Of a stretch of 47,304 nt of DNA, positions 1-7,548 are shown in pieces. Every line of letters starts with the position of its first letter. Position 1 is the stretch's first letter. The position numbers and the translations under genes are program-made. The notes under the pieces were generated by a model. The model saw nothing but the letters and a program-made list of their open reading frames with translations. It was not told the DNA's origin and made no database searches. Source of the DNA: a virus; the IMG/VR virus record IMGVR_UViG_3300017917_001210, positions 1 through 47,304 of that record. One strand, given 5' to 3'.

Positions 1-1
1 C

Positions 2-391
2 AAAGGGCTGTTGGGCAACATCAGCACATATATTACCAGTAGAATCAGTGGTGGCAGTTTTGAAAACATGCTGGAAGGATTTTATCAGTACCTGCCCAGC
101 AAACTAAGTGGTGCCGCACAGGGCAAACTGTTAGGTGCCAACCAAGACGGATGGTTGTACACAGAAGGTGCTAAGGGTCTATCAGGACTGTTCACTATCT
201 GGGTAGCAATATACAATCTTAAACTCAACATCAAGCAACAGATTGATGCACAAGCCGGTAGCGGCGATGTGCAGGCCTACACTGGCGACAGCATAGGTCA
301 CGAAGGCTATGTTGTTGGTGGCGGCGACGAGAAAATGAAATTAATTGACAGACTAGGGTTTAGCCGCGCCAACTTTGCCAAGAACGGATAA
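2..391 (+). CDS. Probable virion protein, C-terminal part (5' truncated by window edge)
   Basis: The reading frame is open to the left edge, so the true start lies outside the window; a TTG at 11 is not convincing as a start. The visible 130 residues include a hydrophobic stretch (GLFTIWVAIYNLKL) and a Gly-rich C-terminal part ending near DRLGFSRANFAKNG. I do not recognise the family. It is followed one base later by the next ATG, so the two genes are co-transcribed. A structural role is inferred only from its neighbours. Confidence 0.55.
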   Translation, partial: KGLLGNISTYITSRISGGSFENMLEGFYQYLPSKLSGAAQGKLLGANQDGWLYTEGAKGLSGLFTIWVAIYNLKLNIKQQIDAQAGSGDVQAYTGDSIGHEGYVVGGGDEKMKLIDRLGFSRANFAKNG

Positions 392-392
392 T

Positions 393-956
393 ATGTTTGA
401 CTTTATAAAACAAGAGTTGGTTGAATCTAGGTTGTTTAGATTTCCTGAAAATCTACATGGCCGTGATGCCATTGGCATGGCAAGACTTTTGTTTGCAAGC
501 ATACTGGCGCTGGAAATTCTGCGTCACGAATACGAAAGTGCTGCACAACAATATGTGCAGCAGAGTTTGATTTTTGGTAACTTTGATTTCATGCGTGGTG
601 GCGCAACAGATCTAGCCAACATGGTAGCTGTGTTAGCCAACCAGGATAAATTTGAAGATGAGTTGAAAACCAAAATAGGACTGTACGCACCTGAACTACA
701 AATAAAAACATATCTACGCACCTTTACTGCGTCACGTGTTGACCAAGGAGATATCAGACGTTTCTTGCTTAAATTAGACGAAATGTTAATGGTAGCAGGC
801 GGAGATATGCACCAAGCACGTAGGATAGTGGCGGACTGGCCTGCAGCCTCAACGCTGGAGCAAAGAGCAGCATGGGCTACAATAAGTAGGGTTTTTATGA
901 ACCACGGATCTCAGCTGGACATATACGTACTGGTAAAGAGATATTTTAACTTCTAA
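393..956 (+). CDS. Conserved phage protein of unknown function (187 aa)
   Basis: I chose the ATG at 393, directly after the TAA of the upstream gene; an upstream TTG at 375 would overlap that gene and has no ribosome binding site. The protein is mostly helical, begins MFDFIKQELVESRLFRF, has no signal peptide and no clear transmembrane helix, and contains no catalytic motif that I recognise. Its tight coupling to the preceding gene suggests a shared role, perhaps in the virion, but this is inference. Confidence 0.6.
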   Translation: MFDFIKQELVESRLFRFPENLHGRDAIGMARLLFASILALEILRHEYESAAQQYVQQSLIFGNFDFMRGGATDLANMVAVLANQDKFEDELKTKIGLYAPELQIKTYLRTFTASRVDQGDIRRFLLKLDEMLMVAGGDMHQARRIVADWPAASTLEQRAAWATISRVFMNHGSQLDIYVLVKRYFNF

Positions 957-980
957 ACAACCCTTTTTTTACAGTTGGCA

Positions 981-986
981 TAAATA
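981..986 (+). promoter_or_regulatory. T4-late-like promoter element TAAATA
   Basis: The sequence CATAAATATTTT lies 39 bases upstream of the ATG at 1026 and after a T-rich tract that ends the previous unit. It matches the core of the T4 late promoter (TATAAATA), used by gp55-directed polymerase. No good -35 box accompanies it. Confidence 0.55.
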
Positions 987-1025
987 TTTTTAAGCGCACA
1001 GTCGCTACATTTTAGGAGAAAAAAC

Positions 1026-1430
1026 ATGGCAATCGGAGTAACAAGAGTCCACGGTGGCGTGGGCGTAGAAGGTCAAATCAACGGCGAAACAGGTACCCAA
1101 TTAGGTGGTAGTCTTTCATTCTATCACATTCAATTGCGTGACGCAAGTCTAGCAGCAATTGATGTACGTGCAGAAATGGCAGCTAACCCAGATGGCGGTT
1201 TAGGTCTAGGCGTAGAAGCAGTTCTACGTGCAGCACCAAGCGGCATCCTAGCATACCACGTGGCTAACAACGCAACAGGCAACGTGTATCTGGTAACAGA
1301 CGGCGTTAACAGCCCAAGCGCAGCAGAACTGCAAGCCACAGTACGTGCATTAGGTGCATCAGTTGGTGCAACACCAATTGACGTAAGCGGTTCTTTGGTA
1401 ACCAAAGGCAGCACTTTCACAGTAGCTTAA
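1026..1430 (+). CDS. Small virion-type protein, probably abundant (134 aa)
   Basis: The gene stands alone between its own TAAATA element and a strong terminator and has an excellent ribosome binding site (TAGGAGAAAA), which suggests high expression. The protein is rich in Gly, Ala and Val, begins MAIGVTRVHGGVGVEG, and has no signal peptide, transmembrane helix or cysteine. The composition suits a compact beta-rich structural or decoration protein. I cannot assign a named family; the virion role is inferred from expression signals and context. Confidence 0.6.
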   Translation: MAIGVTRVHGGVGVEGQINGETGTQLGGSLSFYHIQLRDASLAAIDVRAEMAANPDGGLGLGVEAVLRAAPSGILAYHVANNATGNVYLVTDGVNSPSAAELQATVRALGASVGATPIDVSGSLVTKGSTFTVA

Positions 1431-1451
1431 TTAGTTTTTAAACTAAACATC

Positions 1452-1477
1452 AAAGGCACTTTTATAGTGCCTTTTTT
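1452..1477 (+). terminator. Rho-independent terminator
   Basis: A 9-bp stem AAAGGCACT / AGTGCCTTT with loop TTTAT is followed by a run of T. It ends the monocistronic unit of the 134-aa protein. Confidence 0.9.
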
Positions 1478-1496
1478 GTTGACGATAAGTATTAAC

Positions 1497-1931
1497 ATGA
1501 ATGGCACAACTTTTTTCTCAGGTTACACTCTTGTAGACATCACTAACACTGGCGTGATCAAGGATCGCAATCAGCAGGAGTTTAGACGTAACCAGCAGCG
1601 CAACTGGGAAACAGTGTTGCAGTGTATTGGCCTGCGAGCACAGCCCATGCACATTGTTACCAAAGTAGAGGAAGTGAATTTAGATCACATGGAGTTTGGC
1701 GAGATGTATTCGGGCAAGCAACGTGTGTGGAGTTTTGCATTCACAGTAGAACACGAGGATGTGTTCACATACAAAGATGATCCTTTGTACTATCTTGAAG
1801 AAAGTTTTGATCAGGTACCTGTTATCTGCGGATTAGAAGAAACAGCTAGATTTATACTGCCAATTTTTTACAGTGCTGGCGCAATCAAAAACATATATTT
1901 TAAGATGGGCCGAATTGATGTAAATACATAA
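1497..1931 (+). CDS. Conserved phage protein of unknown function (144 aa)
   Basis: I chose the ATG at 1497 (MNGTTFFSGYTLVDIT) because the longer frame would start inside the preceding terminator. The protein is soluble, with many charged and aromatic residues, and has repeated short beta-type segments (VDITNTGVI, VWSFAFTVEHEDVF). No catalytic motif is seen. The ribosome binding site is weak. By position it may be a virion or assembly protein, but I do not recognise the family with certainty. Confidence 0.6.
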   Translation: MNGTTFFSGYTLVDITNTGVIKDRNQQEFRRNQQRNWETVLQCIGLRAQPMHIVTKVEEVNLDHMEFGEMYSGKQRVWSFAFTVEHEDVFTYKDDPLYYLEESFDQVPVICGLEETARFILPIFYSAGAIKNIYFKMGRIDVNT

Positions 1932-2021
1932 CGTGATGCTCAGGCATTTTTCGGCACCCATTATGGCTCATATCAAGGCAGTTAGATTGCATCCTCTATC
2001 ACATAAATTAGGAGTAGTATA

Positions 2022-2279
2022 GTGGCCACCGCTATTGAAAAAGAAAATCTTGAAGCACACGTAGAGCTGTGTGCGGAAAGATATGCTAAATTGGAAACAA
2101 AACTTGAAGGCGTTGAGAAAAAGGTGGAAGCACTGGAAGCTCACGTGATTGAAATTAAAACAACCCTGGCTGGTGCTGGAAACACCCAGTCTAAACAACT
2201 TATAGCAATTGGGACAGCTATTATATCAGTGCTGATCACTGGTATCATTACCCTAACCATTCACTTGATTAACAAATGA
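2022..2279 (+). CDS. Coiled-coil protein with C-terminal membrane helix (XhlA-like, 85 aa)
   Basis: The start is GTG, set by a GGAG seven bases upstream. Residues 5-48 form a charged heptad-type coiled coil (ERYAKLETKLEGVEKKVEALE) and residues 59-82 form one transmembrane helix ending with NK. This is the architecture of the phage XhlA / haemolysin-associated family, whose members act beside holins, although the similarity here is architectural rather than motif-based. The stop overlaps the next ATG (ATGA). Alternatives are a tail-anchored membrane adaptor. Confidence 0.6.
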   Translation: MATAIEKENLEAHVELCAERYAKLETKLEGVEKKVEALEAHVIEIKTTLAGAGNTQSKQLIAIGTAIISVLITGIITLTIHLINK

Positions 2280-2485
2280 AAATAATTGAATTGGTCAACG
2301 ATCTGAGTGTTCCTATTACCAACGAGGAATACGATGTGCTGAACCTATTTCACAATCAGGATGAAATACAAAAACCGGACTTGAATGAGCGCCAAATTCA
2401 AGTTGCCAACTCTCTAGTCAATAAGGACGTACTGTATCGTCGAAATCAAAATGGCCGTATCACATACCACAAAAAATCGAATTAA
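2276..2485 (+). CDS. Small conserved phage protein (69 aa)
   Basis: The ATG overlaps the stop of the previous gene by four bases, so translation is probably coupled. The protein is small, acidic in its first half and basic at the end (RITYHKKSN). The order of helices followed by VLYRRNQNGRITY resembles the helix and beta-wing of a small winged-helix fold, but this is a visual impression only. Function unknown. Confidence 0.55.
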   Translation: MKIIELVNDLSVPITNEEYDVLNLFHNQDEIQKPDLNERQIQVANSLVNKDVLYRRNQNGRITYHKKSN

Positions 2486-2990
2486 AAAGCTGGCCCGCAA
2501 GATCGCTGAGAAGGAAATAGCTGAAGAACTAATGGCCACCTATCTCAACTGGTGGACCAAGCAAGAGATACTTCACTTGATGAACAAGGGCACACTGGTG
2601 GTGCTGCCCGCAGAGCAAGGGCAGGGCTACATAATAGGACGCCTAAGATTACACAAAGCCAACGGCTGCTGGAGCGTGACCAGCGATTACCGTGATAAAG
2701 AGCTGGTATTTGCAGACAAAATGGCAGCAGTATTTTATTGTTTGTACGAGCACAAACACATGTTTAAATCGTCGCACGAACTGTGGCAACAGGACGCCGT
2801 ACTGCGCAAATTAGATAACGATCAAAAGTTCTACAGGCATAAGTATAAAATAGCCTGTGAGAAAAGCAACGGTTTTGCACAAGATCTCTGGGAAGCTAGA
2901 CTGAGCGATGTAACTCCTCGCCTGTTAAACGCCCAAGATCAACTGCAAAAAATGATTACTAGAGCTAAATACATTAAAATTTGGGATTAA
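2451..2990 (+). CDS. Conserved phage protein of unknown function (179 aa)
   Basis: The ATG at 2451 lies inside the end of the preceding gene, a 35-base overlap; a later ATG at 2532 is the alternative start. The N-terminus is Lys/Arg-rich and helical (NRIKKLARKIAEKEIAEE), and the C-terminal half is a long charged helix pair. No transmembrane helix or catalytic motif is seen. The gene leads without break into the next virion-type genes. Confidence 0.55.
   Translation: MAVSHTTKNRIKKLARKIAEKEIAEELMATYLNWWTKQEILHLMNKGTLVVLPAEQGQGYIIGRLRLHKANGCWSVTSDYRDKELVFADKMAAVFYCLYEHKHMFKSSHELWQQDAVLRKLDNDQKFYRHKYKIACEKSNGFAQDLWEARLSDVTPRLLNAQDQLQKMITRAKYIKIWD
2966..2971 (+). promoter_or_regulatory. Possible T4-late-like element TAAATA
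   Basis: GAGCTAAATACATT lies within the end of the preceding coding region and 24 bases before the ATG at 2996. The context (GCTAAATAC) is the same as at 5401, which supports it as a promoter core rather than chance. Confidence 0.4.
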
Positions 2991-2995
2991 CCACC

Positions 2996-3691
2996 ATGAG
3001 ACTACAAGAATTGGGCTTGAAAAATACAGCCAACCGTATTAACAAAATCAATGAAAGCCGCTTTGGTTTTGGCATTGATTACAATAAATTAACAGTGGGC
3101 AAGGCACATGCTTTGAGTCGCGCACTAGGCGAAAACCTAGACAAGCTGCGTCGCAGCCACGGTCAGCACACAGCAGAGAAGAATCCAAAGTACATGGAAC
3201 TTCTAATGGTGCGTGAAGGACTTAACCGCTGGATCGATGAACACCGCACACTAACTGAAAGTGAAATGGGCAAATCAGAAGCTATCTTGGCCGCTAAGGA
3301 CATGGTAGATTCAATCCAGGACATGATTGAAGATGTGAGCAAGATGCAGAACGAACAGATGCCTGCGCTGATTGACACTATTCGTGATCAAATTGGCAGT
3401 GAGCAAGCTGATCAATTCAAAGGCGCAGTGGGCACAGTACTTGGTGCTATCCTACAACAATTAACCGATGCACGTGAACAAACAGACAATGCAGCACGTA
3501 GCCTAGCAGGTGAAGGTTCACCTGACATGGGCATGGGCGGTGCTGCTATGGGTGGTCCTGGCATAGGAGCTGAAATGCCTGGTGCCGCTCCTGGCATGGG
3601 CCCAGAAAGCGACATGGACATGGGCGACGAGTTTGCTGCAACTGATGCAGCAGCTGGTGGCGAAGCAGACCTCGGCAGAGAAAAACGCTAA
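2996..3691 (+). CDS. Virion-associated helical protein with Gly/Met-rich tail (231 aa)
   Basis: I chose the ATG at 2996 (MRLQELGLKNTANRI). Residues 1-165 are charged and strongly helical (ESEMGKSEAILAAKDMVDS). Residues 175-225 are a low-complexity tail rich in Gly, Met, Ala and Asp. The long helical body and flexible tail resemble phage scaffold or prohead-core proteins, which is an inference from composition and from the adjacent structural genes. The MR-x-x-E-L start is shared with several other proteins here. No enzymatic motif is present. Confidence 0.55.
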   Translation: MRLQELGLKNTANRINKINESRFGFGIDYNKLTVGKAHALSRALGENLDKLRRSHGQHTAEKNPKYMELLMVREGLNRWIDEHRTLTESEMGKSEAILAAKDMVDSIQDMIEDVSKMQNEQMPALIDTIRDQIGSEQADQFKGAVGTVLGAILQQLTDAREQTDNAARSLAGEGSPDMGMGGAAMGGPGIGAEMPGAAPGMGPESDMDMGDEFAATDAAAGGEADLGREKR

Positions 3692-3692
3692 T

Positions 3693-4073
3693 ATGCGTAT
3701 TCGTGAGTTACATGAAGACACCGATGGTGATGCTAACCTCATCACCATTCTTCAGTTTCTTCGCAATAGAGCTCACAACAAAAAACTCACTCCAACTGTT
3801 AGCACACAAAGTCTAGTAAACATGGTTAAGAATCAAGGTGGATCAGAATGGTTCACCTTTGATAACCTAAGTGCTGCACAAGAACGCAACCCAGCAGTAT
3901 CCGAATTGATCAAAAGTCTAGACAAAGAAAAAGTTACACTAACTGGTTTCGGTGACGAAATCGATGCTAGTGAAGTTGAGCAAGCAGCAGCCAACAAAGA
4001 ACAAGTAAGCAAAGCAAATCCAGAAAAGACAGTGCAGGCAATGGCCAAACGTGCCGCTGCAAATCGTTCTTAA
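3693..4073 (+). CDS. Small virion-associated protein (126 aa)
   Basis: I chose the ATG at 3693, one base after the stop of the preceding gene; the longer frame back to 3582 only shadows that gene's Gly-rich tail. The protein begins MRIRELHEDTDGDAN, the same type of N-terminus as the gene before it. It is helical, has no cysteine or membrane segment, and ends in an Ala/Lys-rich tail. Position suggests a head or prohead-core component; function unknown. Confidence 0.55.
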   Translation: MRIRELHEDTDGDANLITILQFLRNRAHNKKLTPTVSTQSLVNMVKNQGGSEWFTFDNLSAAQERNPAVSELIKSLDKEKVTLTGFGDEIDASEVEQAAANKEQVSKANPEKTVQAMAKRAAANRS

Positions 4074-4076
4074 TCG

Positions 4077-4106
4077 TTGACATTCCCCTTATAAATATTT
4101 TATACT
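4077..4106 (+). promoter_or_regulatory. Composite promoter: sigma70-type plus TATAAATA late element
   Basis: TTGACA at 4077-4082 is followed after 18 bases by TATACT at 4101-4106. Inside the spacer, at 4090-4097, lies a perfect TATAAATA. Both could serve the gene at 4141, giving early and late expression. Confidence 0.65.
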
Positions 4107-4140
4107 AACCCACAGGTTAGCATTTCATTATGGAGAAAAC

Positions 4141-4677
4141 ATGGCAGACGAAATCAAAAAGCCTTCCCGCAGCGAGCGCGAAGCAGCAATTAAAGACAAA
4201 GCAGGGTTGGTAATTGTTATCATGGCACTGTTCTTGGCAGGCAACACATATCTAGCAAACGGCTTCAGTGGCACAGCACAGACTAAACTGTTACAGGCCA
4301 CAAACACATACGGCTTCTATCAGGCCAAGTCAATCAAACAAAGTATTGCAGAAGGACAACTAGAAGACGCCAAACAGTCAGGTAACAAGGCTCGAGTGGA
4401 AAAACTAGAAGCCAAGATTGAGCGTTACGAAAGTGATCCTAAATCGGGCGAAGGTAAAAAAGAACTACTAGCCAAAGCACAAAAGTTAGAAACAGAACGT
4501 GAACAGGCAAGAGCACACGGTCCATGGCTGACCTTTAGTGGCATGCTGTTTCAGTTGGCAATTGTTCTGTTATCAGCGAGTATCCTGGCAGTGAACATGC
4601 GCATGTACTGGGGCAGTCTTGGAGTAGGCGCACTAGGTGTTCTACTATTGGCCCAGGGTTACTGGCTGTTCATCTAA
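4141..4677 (+). CDS. DUF4337-like membrane protein (178 aa)
   Basis: The protein has one N-terminal membrane helix (about residues 22-40), a charged coiled-coil middle (60-125) and two C-terminal helices (about 128-150 and 155-176). The segment NTYGFYQAKSIKQSI matches the characteristic N-x-x-x-x-YQAKSIK motif of the DUF4337 family, whose function is unknown. A strong ribosome binding site (TGGAGAAAAC) and the composite promoter upstream suggest good expression from the host membrane. An envelope or lysis-timing role is possible but unproven. Confidence 0.7.
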   Translation: MADEIKKPSRSEREAAIKDKAGLVIVIMALFLAGNTYLANGFSGTAQTKLLQATNTYGFYQAKSIKQSIAEGQLEDAKQSGNKARVEKLEAKIERYESDPKSGEGKKELLAKAQKLETEREQARAHGPWLTFSGMLFQLAIVLLSASILAVNMRMYWGSLGVGALGVLLLAQGYWLFI

Positions 4678-4692
4678 CAAAAGAATCAACTA

Positions 4693-5403
4693 ATGATCAC
4701 TCAACGATATGATTACACTCCCATCAATAGAACAACTGTTGATGGGAAGAGGCACTACTGTTTGCCCGATGGCAGCAAGGTGCCTAGTGTTACTACAATT
4801 CTAGATAAAACCAAACCAGCTGAACAGAAAGAAGCGTTGCAGAAGTGGAAGGATCGTGTGGGCACTGAACGTGCTCAACAGATTACCACAGAAGCTGCCA
4901 ACCGCGGAACTCGCATGCACGCCTACTTGGAATCATACATCCTACAGGATGATATGAAACCCTTGCCCACTAACCCATACGCACACCCTAGCTGGTTCAT
5001 GGCTGCAGAAGTCATACTCAAGGGTCTGGTGCATGTGGACGAATACTGGGGGTCAGAAGTGCCTGTTTATTATAGCGGGTTATATGCTGGTACCACAGAC
5101 TGTGTGGGCGTGTGGAAGGGCAAGCCTGCTATCATGGATTTCAAGCAGACCAACAAGCCCAAGAAGCGTGAGTGGATCGGCGACTACTTTATTCAGCTTG
5201 CAGCCTACGCAGAAGCACACAACGACACACATGGTACCAACATACAAGACGGCATAATTTTGATGTGCGCACAGCCTAAATTGCTGGAAGACGGCACCTA
5301 TTCTGTGCCAGAATACCAGGAATTTACCATTGATAGCACTGAGTTTGCACACTGGCGCGAGGAGTGGCTCAAACGAGTTGAACTCTATTACCTAATGAGC
5401 TAA
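4693..5403 (+). CDS. PD-(D/E)XK exonuclease, MGME1-like
   Basis: The protein has the hallmarks of the PD-(D/E)XK nuclease fold: Asp136 in GTTDCVGVWKGK, then Asp149-x-Lys151 in MDFKQ, then QLAAYAEAH on the following helix. The N-terminal PSVTTILDKTKP and RGTRMHAYLE segments are typical of the subfamily that includes mitochondrial genome maintenance exonuclease 1 and many phage exonucleases. Such enzymes degrade or trim single-stranded DNA. Its job is probably recombination, replication or host DNA breakdown. It starts 15 bases after the membrane protein gene. Confidence 0.85.
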   Translation: MITQRYDYTPINRTTVDGKRHYCLPDGSKVPSVTTILDKTKPAEQKEALQKWKDRVGTERAQQITTEAANRGTRMHAYLESYILQDDMKPLPTNPYAHPSWFMAAEVILKGLVHVDEYWGSEVPVYYSGLYAGTTDCVGVWKGKPAIMDFKQTNKPKKREWIGDYFIQLAAYAEAHNDTHGTNIQDGIILMCAQPKLLEDGTYSVPEYQEFTIDSTEFAHWREEWLKRVELYYLMS

Positions 5404-5406
5404 ATA
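5401..5406 (+). promoter_or_regulatory. T4-late-like promoter element TAAATA
   Basis: GAGCTAAATACACC overlaps the stop codon of the exonuclease gene and lies 25 bases before the tailspike ATG. Placement before a structural gene fits late expression. Confidence 0.5.
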
Positions 5407-5431
5407 CACCATACACTGGGATTTAGAGCAA

Positions 5432-7072
5432 ATGGCAATCGTACAGATATCAAGAATACAACATCGCAAAGGACTACAGCAGGACCTACCACAACTGGCT
5501 TCTGCTGAACTGGGTTGGAGTGTGGACACACGCCAGCTGTACATAGGTAACGGCACTATTGCTGAAGGTGCTCCTACAGAAGGCGTTACTGAGATTCTAA
5601 CACAGTATACTGACTTGTTGGCTATTGCTGACCAGTACACGTTCAAAGGATCAGAGTCGGGCTATACTTCACAAACTGGCCCTACTGCGCTGTCACCTAT
5701 TCAGCGTACTCTACAGGCCAAGCTGGATGACGCGATCAACGTAAAAGACTTTGGTGCCGTTGGCAATGGTATTGTTGATGACACCCTGGCTATTCAACGT
5801 GCGTTTGACGAAGTGTTGTTTGGTGGCTTTGCTGCTACACAGCCGAGACTGCGTCGCCCAATCTATTTCCCAGCTGGTACTTTTATTATCAGCAACAGTT
5901 TAAAAATTCCTGCATACTTGACCATCATTGGTGCAGGTGTGCAAAAAACCACAATACAACAAACTTCCAACAGCTATCCACTGTTTCAGTTAAAAGACAG
6001 CTCTGGTCAAATTGACAATGCCTACGGCACACTGGGTGCTGCCACAGTTAAGTTTGTGGTAGTATCAGACATGACTCTAGATAATGCTGGCAGCAACAAC
6101 ATTCTAAAACTTGACAGTTGCGACAACATGTACTTTCAGAGAGTGCAGTTCAAAGGCGACCAAGTGGATCCTGGCTATGTGGCCACGCTGGCAAACACTC
6201 AGTCTGGTGTGTATGCTATCCCAAGAGATGCGTCCAAGGACATCAACAACATCAACTTCATTGACTGTTTGTTCACTGGATGCCATTATGGACTGTTACT
6301 AAATGCCAACAACGTTAAGATAATTGGGTGTGACTTTACACAGTGCTACCAAGGAGTATGGGTAGGTGCCACTGGCACAACACCATTTAATTCTGCCAGA
6401 AGCAGAAACATTAAAATTTCAAATTGTACCTTTGAAGACATCAGCCACGAGGCCATCTATGTTAACACTGCATCAGCTACCAAGGTTACCAATGTGCTGA
6501 GTGTTGGCAACTGGTTTGGTGAAATAGGCACAGGCTATGCAGGCGCAGGTGCTGCGGTGTCTCCGGTGATCACATTCCAAGGCACTGGCAACAGCAGTGT
6601 GGGTGATGACTTTGAAAGACCTGATGTTGACCACGGCGTCTATGCTCGTGTGAGTCATTCTGCAGATACCATGAGCGTGAGCCTAAGCGGTAACGTAGGT
6701 CTGCAAACAGGCATGATCACTCGTGGCACTGGTCGTACACTAACACTGGCCGCTGGACAAACTTCTGCCAATACTGGCATTGTGCTAACAGGAGTAACCA
6801 ACGGAGCAGCAAGTATTCATTACACACTGGAGAGACCCAGTGCCACTGCCTATCGTCATGGTGTTCTGGATGTGGTATTCAATGGTACAGATGTGCAATA
6901 CACTGATGAGTATGTGGAATATCCCAATGGTACCTATTACAGTTATCCGGGTCCAACAGGAGTTACACTCAGTGTGGTGAATGTGAGCTCTGGTATTTTC
7001 AAAATAAACTATACCAGTGACGGCAGCGGTACTGGCACATTAACATATAGTATAACCAAATTTCAAGTTTAA
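5432..7072 (+). CDS. Tailspike/fibre with Mtd-type N-domain and pectate-lyase beta-helix (546 aa)
   Basis: Residues 1-45 (IQHRKGLQQDLP, SAELGWSVDTRQLYIGNG) match the short N-terminal domain found on many phage fibres and on the Bordetella phage major tropism determinant. From about residue 100 the NVKDFGAVGNGIVDDTLAIQ segment is the classic start of a pectate-lyase-type right-handed beta-helix, followed by regular beta rungs with Asn ladders. The protein probably binds or cleaves a host surface polysaccharide. No catalytic residues can be assigned safely. The C-terminal 150 residues look like a separate beta-rich trimerisation or binding region. Confidence 0.85.
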   Translation: MAIVQISRIQHRKGLQQDLPQLASAELGWSVDTRQLYIGNGTIAEGAPTEGVTEILTQYTDLLAIADQYTFKGSESGYTSQTGPTALSPIQRTLQAKLDDAINVKDFGAVGNGIVDDTLAIQRAFDEVLFGGFAATQPRLRRPIYFPAGTFIISNSLKIPAYLTIIGAGVQKTTIQQTSNSYPLFQLKDSSGQIDNAYGTLGAATVKFVVVSDMTLDNAGSNNILKLDSCDNMYFQRVQFKGDQVDPGYVATLANTQSGVYAIPRDASKDINNINFIDCLFTGCHYGLLLNANNVKIIGCDFTQCYQGVWVGATGTTPFNSARSRNIKISNCTFEDISHEAIYVNTASATKVTNVLSVGNWFGEIGTGYAGAGAAVSPVITFQGTGNSSVGDDFERPDVDHGVYARVSHSADTMSVSLSGNVGLQTGMITRGTGRTLTLAAGQTSANTGIVLTGVTNGAASIHYTLERPSATAYRHGVLDVVFNGTDVQYTDEYVEYPNGTYYSYPGPTGVTLSVVNVSSGIFKINYTSDGSGTGTLTYSITKFQV

Positions 7073-7079
7073 TTAATAA

Positions 7080-7529
7080 ATGTGGAAACTCAAGGCCGAC
7101 GATCGGTTGGATCGTTGGAAATCATTTCGCCGACACATTGGTACATTGTCGTTGGAACAAGCATTGGCTGAATGCCAAGAGTTCTGGCAGAGCGCACCAT
7201 TTACTCCCTACTATCTAGATCATACGGAATTAGACAAATGGCCAGATCCGTGGCAATTGGTCTATGAAAATTACTATTGTGACCTTGCAAAAGCTCTGGG
7301 TATAGTGTATACTCTGTACTTGAGTGAGCATGGCGCAAACTTGGACTTAGAAATACATGTGTGTCAAGATACTGTAACCAGAGGACAGTATAATTTAGTA
7401 TGGATCAATCAGGGAAAATATGTTCTTAATTTCATTCCAGCTGAGATCGTAAATAGACAACACATACCAAAGAATTTAAAAACAATAATCAAACTTTCTA
7501 GTAAAGATTTGAAGCTTAGTAATTATTAA
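7080..7529 (+). CDS. Conserved phage protein of unknown function (149 aa)
   Basis: The ATG at 7080 follows the tailspike stop by seven bases. The protein is soluble and rich in aromatic residues, with PFTPYYLDH and PDPWQLVYENYYCDLAKALG as its most distinctive parts, then beta strands (LDLEIHVCQD, YNLVWINQGKYVLNF). I recognise no catalytic motif. It sits between a receptor-binding protein and nucleotide metabolism genes, so context does not settle its role. Confidence 0.6.
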   Translation: MWKLKADDRLDRWKSFRRHIGTLSLEQALAECQEFWQSAPFTPYYLDHTELDKWPDPWQLVYENYYCDLAKALGIVYTLYLSEHGANLDLEIHVCQDTVTRGQYNLVWINQGKYVLNFIPAEIVNRQHIPKNLKTIIKLSSKDLKLSNY

Positions 7530-7548
7530 AATCAACGTAGGGGCATCA

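Noticed and set aside
5432-7072. Diversity-generating retroelement suggested by the Mtd-like N-domain
   Set aside because: No reverse transcriptase, template repeat or C-type lectin variable region is visible; this N-domain is common on ordinary fibres.
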